5,242 nt of DNA from positions 1 through 5,242 of the forward strand of contig RHKR01000215.1 in the NCBI GenBank assembly GCA_008363265.1, given 5' to 3'. Under the pieces are notes generated by a model. That model worked only from the letters and a program-made list of their open reading frames with translations. It was not told the DNA's origin and ran no database searches. The position numbers and the translations under genes are program-made. This DNA is from Chlorobiota bacterium. GTDB lineage: Bacteria; Bacteroidota; Ignavibacteria; Ignavibacteriales; Ignavibacteriaceae. Shown here piece after piece: positions 1-5,242 of the stretch (position 1 is its first letter; each line of letters begins with the position of its first letter).

Positions 1-1
1 A

Positions 2-757
2 ATTCTGACGACACTTCCCGTAATGGCGCAGCAGGATCTCCAAAAGTTTTTTGACGAAGCAGGCTACAAGGGGAGCATAACCATCTTCGATAAGAAGGCC
101 AATAAATGGATATTTAGCGACTCACTTGACGCGGATCTGGAATTGTCGCCCGCTTCGACTTCGAAAATATTCAATTCCCTGGTGTTCATTGAAGAAGGAA
201 TTCTGAAAGATGAAAATGAAACTGTAAAATGGGATGGAGTAAAAAGATGGATTGACGACTGGAATCAGGATCTCGACCTCCGCCGGGCATTCAAATACTC
301 GGCATTATGGGTCTATGCAAAACTTGCTCCAAAGGTCGGTCGCGAAAAATATCTCCGGTATCTCGATAAGTGTGAGTATGGTAACAAAGTTATCGGCGCG
401 CATGTCGATTCATTTTGGATCGATAATTCGCACAAAATCTCACCCGTGCAGCAGGTAAACTTCCTCCGTAACCTGGATGAGGAGAAACTCCCCTTCTCGA
501 AAAGGACCTTCTCGATCGTGAAAAACATCATGATCGAAACTGAGGACTCCACCCGCACCCTCCGTGCAAAAACCGGCTGGAACAGAACCTTCGGCCAGGA
601 TGACACCGGCTGGTGGGTCGGCTACATCACATTAAAGGATAATGTGATCTACTTCGCCACCCGCATCCGCAAACCGTATGACGATGAAACCCCCGGCTTC
701 TTCCAGGCCAGGAAAACGATCACTATGAATGTACTTAAACAACACTTTAAAATGTGA
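2..757 (+). CDS. Class D (OXA-type) serine beta-lactamase, 5' end missing
   Basis: Predicted periplasmic enzyme that hydrolyses beta-lactams by an acyl-serine mechanism with a carboxylated lysine as base. Numbering from the ATG at 23, the class D motifs occur in order: PASTSK with nucleophile S45 and lysine K48 (S70/K73 in class D numbering), S-A-L at 93-95 where the family has S-x-V, Y-G-N at 119-121, F-W at 131-132 (the omega-loop tryptophan) followed by KISPVQQ, K-T-G at 183-185, and GWWVGY at 196-201. The ATG at 23 is probably not the start. The frame stays open to the window edge, no ribosome site precedes the ATG, and the upstream residues ILTTLPVMA followed by QQ look like the end of a signal peptide with cleavage after Ala. 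The visible 251 residues plus a missing signal-peptide start fit the usual 250-275. The sensor domain of BlaR1/MecR1 is homologous, so a truncated sensor is the main alternative. Gene convergent with glgP; no resistance cassette or mobile element nearby. Confidence 0.9.
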   Translation: MLTTLPVMAQQDLQKFFDEAGYKGSITIFDKKANKWIFSDSLDADLELSPASTSKIFNSLVFIEEGILKDENETVKWDGVKRWIDDWNQDLDLRRAFKYSALWVYAKLAPKVGREKYLRYLDKCEYGNKVIGAHVDSFWIDNSHKISPVQQVNFLRNLDEEKLPFSKRTFSIVKNIMIETEDSTRTLRAKTGWNRTFGQDDTGWWVGYITLKDNVIYFATRIRKPYDDETPGFFQARKTITMNVLKQHFKM

Positions 758-772
758 TCCGCCTGCGGCGGA
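758..772. repeat. GC-rich palindrome TCCGCC-TGC-GGCGGA
   Basis: Perfect 6-bp arms around a 3-base centre, starting on the base after the beta-lactamase stop codon (755-757). It can form a hairpin in the 3' end of that mRNA and might protect it from exonucleases or help end transcription. No T-run follows, so it is not a standard intrinsic terminator. The same arms recur at 3451-3464 and, degenerate, at 851-865, which points to a dispersed extragenic palindrome. Confidence 0.75.
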
Positions 773-773
773 G

Positions 774-790
774 TTAAATGTTAGATGTTA
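774..790. repeat. Heptamer pair AATGTTA-GATGTTA, left arm of a long inverted repeat
   Basis: Two tandem 7-base units (777-783 and 784-790) directly follow the palindrome at 758-772. Bases 776-790 are the exact reverse complement of 898-912, a 15-bp inverted repeat across a 107-base loop. The same word therefore lies just beyond the stop codons of both convergent genes. Function unknown; read-through RNA from either side could fold on it. Confidence 0.7.
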
Positions 791-850
791 TTTTCTTGTA
801 CTAATTCGGACACTCTGCAAGAACTTTCCAAAAGCATATTTGACATTCAC

Positions 851-865
851 TTCGCCGCAGACGGA
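851..865. repeat. Degenerate copy of the TCCGCC/GGCGGA palindrome
   Basis: Read on the minus strand this is TCCGTCTGCGGCGAA, matching the perfect copy at 758-772 at 13 of 15 positions. It also belongs to a second weak inverted repeat, GCCGC at 854-858 with GCGGC at 876-880. It looks like a decayed member of the same repeat family in inverted orientation relative to the first copy. Confidence 0.5.
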
Positions 866-883
866 TCACTTCGACGCGGCTAA

Positions 884-911
884 TAACATTTAACATTTAA
901 CATCTAACATT
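884..911. repeat. Four tandem TAACATT heptamers
   Basis: Units at 884-890, 891-897, 898-904 and 905-911 read TAACATT, TAACATT, TAACATC and TAACATT, so one base differs in 28. The array ends directly against the glgP stop codon (912-914) and contains the right arm of the inverted repeat that pairs with 776-790. The plus strand of this stretch has no G, and that bias continues into the last codons of glgP. Confidence 0.85.
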
Positions 912-3383
912 TTATTTCACTTTCACCTTCACCGGCTTGATCCCCCAGATGTTCTTCGCGTAGTCTGAGATGGCGCGGTCGCTGGAGAATTTGGCGATGC
1001 GGGCGGTGTTAAGGAGCGACATTTTCGTCCACTTTTCGCGGTCGCGATAGGTGTTTGAAACCTCCTGCTGAACGCGGCAGAAGTCTTCATAGTCGGCCAT
1101 GAGCATGTAGAAGTCGGAGCCCATCAGCGAATCGATGATCGGCTGGAAGAGACCCGGCTCGGCCGGTGAAAAGAAGTTTCCGGCGATCATGTTTATCACG
1201 CGGCGGAGTTCGGGATTTCTGTCGTAATAATCCTTCGGATTGTAGCCGGAAGCTCTGAGTGCCAGCACTTCATCAGCGAGAAGACCGAAAATAAAGATGT
1301 TGTCGTCACCCACTTCCTCACGGATCTCAATGTTGGCGCCGTCCATGGTGCCGATTGTAAGGGCACCGTTGAGGGCAAACTTCATGTTACCCGTACCGGA
1401 AGCCTCGAGACCCGCCGTGGATATCTGCTCTGAGAGGTCAGCGGCGGGGATTATCCTCTCCGCGAGTGAAACACCGTAATTCGCGATGAACACCACTTTC
1501 AGCTTGTCGCCGACTGCAGGATCGTTATTAACCACATCGGCAACCGAGTGGATAAGCTTTATCACAAGCTTGGCCATATGATATGCGGGAGCGGCCTTTC
1601 CGGCGAAGATGACGGTTCGTGGAACCGCGTCGTAACGGGGGTTCTCCTTGATCCGGTTGTAGAGGGTGATTACATGAAGCACATTCAGGAGCTGGCGCTT
1701 GTACTCGTGGAATCTCTTGATGTGGACATCGAATATAGAATCGGTTGAGACCGTTATCCCGTACTCGCTCTTGATAAATTTGGCAAGAAGCTGCTTGTTG
1801 AACCACTTCACATGACTCCAGTCGTTCAGGAACTCGGTGTCGTCCACGAATTTTTCGATATCGCGGATCTTGTCGTTGTGGAGTATCCAGTCTTCGCCGA
1901 TCCTGTCGGAAATTAGTGAAGAAAGGAGGGGGTTCGCGTGACGGATCCACCTGCGGAAAGTGATGCCGTTGGTGACATTTTTGAATTTCTTCGGGAAGAT
2001 CCTGTAAAAATCGTTGAAAATGAGCTGTTTCAGGATGTCCGAGTGAAGTGCCGCCACACCATTGACCGAGTGACTGCATACAATGGCGAGGTTTGCCATG
2101 CGGATCCTCTTGTCGGGGTTCTCACGGATGATCGAGATCCTTGAAACAACTTCATCCGAAAGGTTATACTTTGCCTTCACATCGGTGAGGAAGTTGTGGT
2201 TGATATCGTAGATGATCTGCAGGTGGCGCGGCAATAATTCCTCAAAAATGGAAACCGACCACTCCTCGAGCGCCTCGGGAACCACGGTGTGATTCGTGTA
2301 GGCGAAGGTGCCCGTTGTTATTCTCCAGGCCTCATCCCATGGGAGGTTGTACTCATCGATCAGGATGCGCATCAGTTCGGGGATCGCGATCACGGGGTGC
2401 GTGTCGTTAAGCTGGATGGCAACCTTCTCGGGGAATTTATCAAATGTCTTGTGGTTGATCTGATACTTCCGGATGATATCCTGAAGTGACGCCGAGGAGA
2501 AGAAATATTGCTGCTTCAGGCGGAGGAACTTGCCTTCGGTGTAACTGTCGTTGGGGTAAAGAACCTTCGAGATGTTCTCGGAGATGTTCTTTCCTTCAAC
2601 CGCGGCCACATAGTTGCCCTCGTTGAAATCCTTGAAGTTGAACTCCTCGTTCGCGCGGGCGGCCCACAGCCTGAGGTTATTGACTGTATCGGATTTGTAG
2701 CCGGGAACAGGAACATCATACGCCGCGGCGAGGATGTTCTCGGTATCGATCCAGTTGTGTTTCAGCTTTCCCTCGGGGGTTCTGACCGTGACAACGCGAC
2801 CGAAGAAACGGACCTTGAAAGTTAGCTCACGCCTCGGGATCTCCCACGGACAGCCGTAAGCGAGCCAGTAGTCGGGCTGCTCCTGCTGACGGCCGTTCAC
2901 TATCTCCTGTTTGAAGATACCGAACTCGTAGCGGATACCATACCCGAACGCCGGAAGCTGAAGTGTCGCCATCGAATCGAGGAAACAGGCAGCGAGCCTT
3001 CCCAAACCGCCATTTCCGAGGGCCATATCGTGCTCAAGCTCGATGATGTCTTCGAGTACATATTCATCCTTCCTGAGGATCTTGCGGCACTCCTCGTAGT
3101 AGTTCATGTTGATCAGGGCGTTGCCGAGAAGGCGGCCCATCAGGAACTCGAGGGAGAGGTAATATACCTTCTTCACATCCTTTGTGTTGTAAGCGTGTTG
3201 CGTGCGCAGCCAGTTTCTTACGAGCCTGTCCCTGATCGAGAGGGAGAGGGCGTAGTACATGTCGTTATTTGTTACTGTCTGGCGGGTTTTAACGAGAATA
3301 AACTCGAGATGTTCAGCGAACTGATTTGAAAGGGAGTAACTCTCGTTAGCCTCCCTGTCCGTAAAAAACAATGAATTTTTCAT
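912..3383 (-). CDS. glgP: Glycogen/maltodextrin phosphorylase (GT35)
   Basis: Cytoplasmic pyridoxal-phosphate enzyme that removes glucose from non-reducing ends of alpha-1,4-glucans with phosphate, giving glucose-1-phosphate. The 823 residues match the usual length of 800-850 and all major motifs are intact: GNGGLG at 123-128, EQPDYW at 168-173, NLRLW at 236-240, NDTHP at 326-330, YTNHTVVPEALEEW from 362, KRFHEYKR at 556-563 (phosphate/substrate basic residues), GKAAPAYHMAK at 595-605, and the PLP-site signature EASGTGNMKF with the cofactor lysine at K668. The ATG start is supported by GAAGGA 11 bases upstream. Oddities are TNGITFRRW around 471-479, where Pro is usual at the Phe476 position, and a short VKVKVK tail. 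Its glucose-1-phosphate is the substrate of RfbA, encoded upstream on the same strand, but a functional link is only inferred. Substrate preference (glycogen or maltodextrin) cannot be read from sequence. Alternative name malP. Confidence 0.97.
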   Translation of the reverse strand: MKNSLFFTDREANESYSLSNQFAEHLEFILVKTRQTVTNNDMYYALSLSIRDRLVRNWLRTQHAYNTKDVKKVYYLSLEFLMGRLLGNALINMNYYEECRKILRKDEYVLEDIIELEHDMALGNGGLGRLAACFLDSMATLQLPAFGYGIRYEFGIFKQEIVNGRQQEQPDYWLAYGCPWEIPRRELTFKVRFFGRVVTVRTPEGKLKHNWIDTENILAAAYDVPVPGYKSDTVNNLRLWAARANEEFNFKDFNEGNYVAAVEGKNISENISKVLYPNDSYTEGKFLRLKQQYFFSSASLQDIIRKYQINHKTFDKFPEKVAIQLNDTHPVIAIPELMRILIDEYNLPWDEAWRITTGTFAYTNHTVVPEALEEWSVSIFEELLPRHLQIIYDINHNFLTDVKAKYNLSDEVVSRISIIRENPDKRIRMANLAIVCSHSVNGVAALHSDILKQLIFNDFYRIFPKKFKNVTNGITFRRWIRHANPLLSSLISDRIGEDWILHNDKIRDIEKFVDDTEFLNDWSHVKWFNKQLLAKFIKSEYGITVSTDSIFDVHIKRFHEYKRQLLNVLHVITLYNRIKENPRYDAVPRTVIFAGKAAPAYHMAKLVIKLIHSVADVVNNDPAVGDKLKVVFIANYGVSLAERIIPAADLSEQISTAGLEASGTGNMKFALNGALTIGTMDGANIEIREEVGDDNIFIFGLLADEVLALRASGYNPKDYYDRNPELRRVINMIAGNFFSPAEPGLFQPIIDSLMGSDFYMLMADYEDFCRVQQEVSNTYRDREKWTKMSLLNTARIAKFSSDRAISDYAKNIWGIKPVKVKVK

Positions 3384-3407
3384 AAATTTCGATTTCCTTC
3401 ATAAAAA

Positions 3408-3420
3408 GTGATTGAATCAC
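3408..3420. promoter_or_regulatory. 13-bp palindrome GTGATTGAATCAC in the glgP leader
   Basis: Perfect 6-bp arms about one central base, centred about 31 bases before the glgP start codon. On the minus strand it is followed by five T (3407-3403), then by the GAAGGA ribosome site (3400-3395). It could be a repressor operator, or a weak hairpin-plus-T-run that ends rfbAC transcripts before glgP. The stem is short and AT-rich and very close to the ribosome site, so I favour an operator or chance over a strong terminator. Confidence 0.35.
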
Positions 3421-3431
3421 CAAGCACTTCC

Positions 3432-3477
3432 CCTAATAAACAATACCTAATCCGCCACGGCGGACTAATACCTGACA
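3432..3477. repeat. CCTAATA heptamer array interrupted by a TCCGCC/GGCGGA palindrome
   Basis: In-phase 7-base units are CCTAATA (3432-3438), AACAATA (3439-3445) and CCTAATC (3446-3452). The palindrome TCCGCC-AC-GGCGGA follows at 3451-3464, then ACTAATA (3464-3470) and CCTGACA (3471-3477). The palindrome has the same 6-bp arms as 758-772 but a 2-base centre. The element fills the gap between the rfbC stop codon and the glgP leader. It may give mRNA-end structure for rfbC; no T-run follows it on the minus strand. Confidence 0.65.
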
Positions 3478-3478
3478 C

Positions 3479-4024
3479 TTATAAAAAAGGGTTATCCAAA
3501 ATACTTAAAGGCACCCCCTGAGCGTCTTTTTCAGAGATGACCGGGTTCTCCGTTTTCCAGTCGATCCCCAACACGGGGTCGTTGTACAGGAGCGTTCTTT
3601 CAGACTGTTTGTTGTAAACGCCTGTGCATTTATAGTGAAAAATGGCGATATCTGAAAGAACCGAGAAACCGTGCGCGAACCCCGGAGGGATCCATAGGAG
3701 ATGGTGGTTCTCATCGGAAAGCACCGTTGAGAAGTGCTGCCCGTATGTGGGTGATCCCTTGCGGATATCGACCACCACATCGAGAACTGCTCCCGATATC
3801 ACCTGGCATAGCTTTCCCTGCTCGAATGGTGGAGTCTGGAAGTGCAGCCCGCGGATCGTTCCTTTCGTTGATTTCGAGAGGTTGTCCTGCACAAATACAT
3901 GGTCAACTCCTGCTTCGGCGAGTTTATCCTGACGGAAACACTCGTAGAAGAAGCCTCTCTGATCTTCAAAGACCGCCGGCTGAATGAGAAGCACGCCGTC
4001 CAGATTACCGTTAATTATTTTCAC
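3479..4024 (-). CDS. rfbC: dTDP-4-dehydrorhamnose 3,5-epimerase
   Basis: Cytoplasmic cupin-fold enzyme (RmlC) that epimerises dTDP-4-keto-6-deoxyglucose at C3 and C5, the third step toward dTDP-L-rhamnose. At 181 residues it has the normal length and the expected residues: DQRGFF at 21-26, QDN at 46-48, RGLHFQ with catalytic base H61, K71, the cupin stretch WIPPGFAHGF at 111-120, Y131 in FHYKCT, and D167 in SEKD as partner of the histidine. These correspond to H63, K73, Y133 and D170 of the Salmonella enzyme. It starts with GTG: no in-frame ATG lies between the upstream rfbA stop and this codon, and a strong ribosome site precedes it. It lies 21 bases after rfbA in the same frame and is surely co-transcribed. 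All catalytic residues being present argues for a true 3,5-epimerase rather than a decayed or mono-epimerase relative. Confidence 0.95.
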   Translation of the reverse strand: MKIINGNLDGVLLIQPAVFEDQRGFFYECFRQDKLAEAGVDHVFVQDNLSKSTKGTIRGLHFQTPPFEQGKLCQVISGAVLDVVVDIRKGSPTYGQHFSTVLSDENHHLLWIPPGFAHGFSVLSDIAIFHYKCTGVYNKQSERTLLYNDPVLGIDWKTENPVISEKDAQGVPLSILDNPFL

Positions 4025-4029
4025 TTGTT

Positions 4030-4036
4030 CCTCCCT
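4030..4036 (-). promoter_or_regulatory. Ribosome binding site fixing the rfbC GTG start
   Basis: On the minus strand AGGGAGG lies with its GGAGG core five bases before GTG at 4024-4022. This is the strongest Shine-Dalgarno match in the window, within the 21-base rfbA-rfbC gap, and it decides the non-ATG start. Confidence 0.8.
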
Positions 4037-4045
4037 AACTCTATT

Positions 4046-4924
4046 TTATCTATTTTCTTCGTATTCCTGCAATACTTTTTCGAGGTATTGCCTGTACATG
4101 CTCTGCGGGATTGAATTTATCAATGCCTTGAAGCCGTCAACATCCACAAAACCTTTGCTGAACGCGATCTCCTCGAGGCATGCAACCTTAAGGCCCTGGC
4201 GCTCTTCGATGACACCGAAGAAATTCGATGCCTGAAGAAGTGCCTGGGGTGTACCGGTATCAAGCCAGGCCACGCCGCGACCGACGATCTCTACCCTCAA
4301 AGCTTCCCTCTCGAGGTAAACATTGTTAACATCGGTTATTTCGAGCTCACCGCGGGCGGAGGGTTTCAGATTTTTTGAGATCTCAACTACATTATTGTCA
4401 TATATGTAAAGACCGGGAACAGCATAGTTCGATTTCGGAACCTTCGGTTTCTCTTCGATCGAAAGGACCTTGCCCGATTTATCGAAGTTAACGATACCGT
4501 ATCTCTCAGGGTCGGTAACCCTGTAACCGAAGATCTTCGCGCCTGATTCATGCTCAGCCACGGCTTTGTAGAAGAACTCGAGATCCCCGAAAAAAATGTT
4601 GTCACCGAGGATGAGCGTCACATTATCATCGCCGATGAATTCTGCACCGAGAATGAACGATTCCGCGATACCGCGGGGAGCATCCTGCAATTTGTAGGAG
4701 ATGTTCATACCGAGGTGACTGCCGTCATCAAACAGTTTCTGATAAAGAGGGATCGTTTCCTCGTTCGAAATTATCAGAACATCCTTTATTCCGCCCAGCA
4801 TAAGGACGGATAAAGGGTAGTAAATAAGCGGTTTATCGTAGATAACCGCGAGCTGTTTGCTGTAAACTTTCGTGATTGGGTAGAGCCTTGAACCGGAGCC
4901 TCCGGCAAGAATGATACCTTTCAT
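4046..4924 (-). CDS. rfbA: Glucose-1-phosphate thymidylyltransferase
   Basis: Cytoplasmic nucleotidyltransferase (RmlA) joining dTTP and glucose-1-phosphate to give dTDP-glucose, the first step to dTDP-L-rhamnose. The 292 residues match the long RmlA type. Visible motifs are the nucleotide-binding loop LAGGSGSRLYP with R13, K23 in SKQL, YDKPLIYYPLS at 29-39, Q80 with P83-R84-G85, LGDNIF with metal-binding D108, ERYGIV at 140-145, E158-K159-P160, PKSNYAVPGLYIYD at 163-176, GELEITDVN at 192-200, AWLDTGT with the second metal ligand D222, and the C-terminal GLKVACLEEIAF. Unusual positions are Ala26-Val27 where KQL is commonly followed by Leu-Pro, and Arg84 where the Pseudomonas enzyme has Asp. 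ATG start with AGGA five bases upstream. It is the first gene of a two-gene unit with rfbC and is divergent from corA. A closely related sugar-nucleotide specificity cannot be excluded. Confidence 0.96.
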   Translation of the reverse strand: MKGIILAGGSGSRLYPITKVYSKQLAVIYDKPLIYYPLSVLMLGGIKDVLIISNEETIPLYQKLFDDGSHLGMNISYKLQDAPRGIAESFILGAEFIGDDNVTLILGDNIFFGDLEFFYKAVAEHESGAKIFGYRVTDPERYGIVNFDKSGKVLSIEEKPKVPKSNYAVPGLYIYDNNVVEISKNLKPSARGELEITDVNNVYLEREALRVEIVGRGVAWLDTGTPQALLQASNFFGVIEERQGLKVACLEEIAFSKGFVDVDGFKALINSIPQSMYRQYLEKVLQEYEENR

Positions 4925-4954
4925 GCAATTCCTGTCTTAAAAATTAGAATAATC

Positions 4955-4966
4955 AATTTATAAATT
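4955..4966. repeat. 12-bp AT palindrome AATTTATAAATT
   Basis: Perfect self-complementary sequence in the rfbA-corA divergent region, starting 31 bases before the rfbA start codon. It contains TTTATAAA, readable as a TATA-like -10 on either strand, but I found no well-spaced -35 for rfbA. In an AT-rich spacer it may be chance. Confidence 0.35.
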
Positions 4967-4979
4967 TAACATTTTCGCC

Positions 4980-5014
4980 AAACTCTCCACACTCTACCCT
5001 ATACACTCTACACT
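4980..5014. repeat. Degenerate CTACACT heptamer array
   Basis: Five consecutive 7-base units read AAACTCT, CCACACT, CTACCCT, ATACACT and CTACACT. The plus strand contains no G from 4978 to 5030. Unlike the other two spacer arrays there is no GC palindrome beside it. It lies within the divergent rfbA/corA promoter region, so it could affect spacing or protein binding there. Confidence 0.6.
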
Positions 5015-5028
5015 AAAAACCTTATATT
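5000..5028 (+). promoter_or_regulatory. Candidate sigma-70 type promoter for corA
   Basis: TATATT at 5023-5028 (5 of 6 to the -10 consensus) and TATACA at 5000-5005 (4 of 6 to the -35) are separated by 17 bases. Transcription would start about 18 bases before the corA ATG. The -35 falls inside the heptamer array. Such AT-rich matches arise readily by chance, and this lineage may use a different consensus. Confidence 0.3.
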
Positions 5029-5052
5029 ACGGTAAACAATTATTTAATAGCG

Positions 5053-5242
5053 ATGCCACACAGAAAACTCAGCCAGAAAGCCGGAAAACCGCCCGGTACG
5101 ATGGAATATACCGGTCACAGAACCGAAACCCCTACCCGGATAATAGCCGTTAAGTTCGGGGCCGATCACTTCAGAAGTTCCGAAATTACCTCTCCGGAGA
5201 TGTTAAAAGAGTTTCTTGAGTCTGACCATGGCGGCTTGAAGT
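5053..5242 (+). CDS. corA: CorA-type Mg2+/Co2+ transporter, N-terminal fragment
   Basis: Only 63 codons are visible before the right edge. The start, LSQKAGKPPGTMEYTG from residue 6, resembles the N-terminus of Thermotoga-type CorA (lysine-rich, then GLPPGT and YTG). The following stretch, with IIAVKFGADHF and then SPEMLKEFLES, fits the first strand and helix of the CorA cytoplasmic domain. The pore helices and the GMN selectivity motif lie outside the window, so function rests on this N-terminal signature alone. The ATG at 5053 is the first start in its frame after a stop at 5014-5016; no clear Shine-Dalgarno site precedes it, unlike the minus-strand genes. A CorA-like protein such as ZntB is possible but less likely. 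It is transcribed away from rfbA and looks unrelated to it. Confidence 0.78.
   Translation, partial: MPHRKLSQKAGKPPGTMEYTGHRTETPTRIIAVKFGADHFRSSEITSPEMLKEFLESDHGGLK

Noticed and set aside
758..772. Intrinsic terminator for the beta-lactamase
   Set aside because: The hairpin is good, but no T-run follows on the plus strand (GTTAAATG comes next), so I list it as a palindromic repeat only.
884..911. CRISPR array
   Set aside because: Units are only seven bases and directly tandem with no spacers.
1528..2079. 183-codon minus-strand open frame inside glgP
   Set aside because: It overlaps the intact glgP frame in another register, is rich in Arg/Pro/His as expected of a shadow, and shows no recognisable domain or ribosome site.
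2508..2825. 105-codon plus-strand open frame antisense to glgP
   Set aside because: Antisense shadow of a highly conserved coding region; long antisense frames are expected from the GC-biased third codon positions.
3642..4235. Overlapping plus-strand open frames antisense to rfbC and rfbA
   Set aside because: No family resemblance and no initiation signals; the minus-strand frames carry all the motifs.
4925..5000. Promoter for rfbA
   Set aside because: Several TA-rich hexamers exist on the minus strand (TATTCT at 4951-4946, TATAAA at 4962-4957), but none has a properly spaced -35, so no call is made.
5101..5103. In-frame ATG as an alternative corA start
   Set aside because: It lies just after the conserved PPGT motif, so starting there would delete the family's N-terminal signature.
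1..5242. Defence island, biosynthetic cluster or mobile element
   Set aside because: All five genes belong to known metabolic, resistance or transport families; no transposase, integrase, nuclease, toxin or terminal inverted repeat was seen.

Overview
The window reads as ordinary bacterial chromosome of roughly balanced base composition. It is densely coded, with short spacers. My best guess for the source is a free-living member of the Bacteroidota/Ignavibacteria (FCB) group, possibly Ignavibacteria. The reasons are the mix of genes, the clear Shine-Dalgarno sites before glgP, rfbC and rfbA (many Bacteroidia use these sites little), and spacers made of G-free heptamer arrays and TCCGCC/GGCGGA palindromes. 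This placement is inference; no rRNA or other phylogenetic marker is present.

Layout from left to right. (1) Bases 2-757, plus strand: an exported class D (OXA-type) serine beta-lactamase that has lost its start and most of its signal peptide to the window edge. (2) Bases 758-911: a convergent spacer with GC palindromes and mirrored heptamer repeats. (3) Bases 912-3383, minus strand: a complete glycogen/maltodextrin phosphorylase (glgP). (4) Bases 3384-3478: the glgP leader, with a heptamer array interrupted by a GC palindrome and a separate 13-bp palindrome close to the start codon. (5) Bases 3479-4924, minus strand: rfbA followed by rfbC 21 bases later. These are the first and third enzymes of dTDP-L-rhamnose synthesis. 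(6) Bases 4925-5052: a divergent promoter region with a third heptamer array. (7) Bases 5053-5242, plus strand: the N-terminus of a CorA-type Mg2+/Co2+ transporter, cut by the right edge.

The genes form no single pathway. rfbA and rfbC are clearly one transcription unit that makes an activated deoxysugar for cell-surface polysaccharide; rfbB and rfbD are not here. glgP lies on the same strand downstream and may be partly co-transcribed, but its spacer carries structure that could separate the two. The beta-lactamase and corA look like independent neighbours. I see no transposase, integrase, tRNA, CRISPR array or phage gene.

I do not find a convincing new multi-gene system. The most unusual signal is in the spacers. 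All three contain degenerate tandem repeats of exactly seven bases, with a different word in each, G-free on the plus strand, and in two spacers next to a TCCGCC...GGCGGA palindrome. This looks like a dispersed extragenic repeat family and deserves a genome-wide search.
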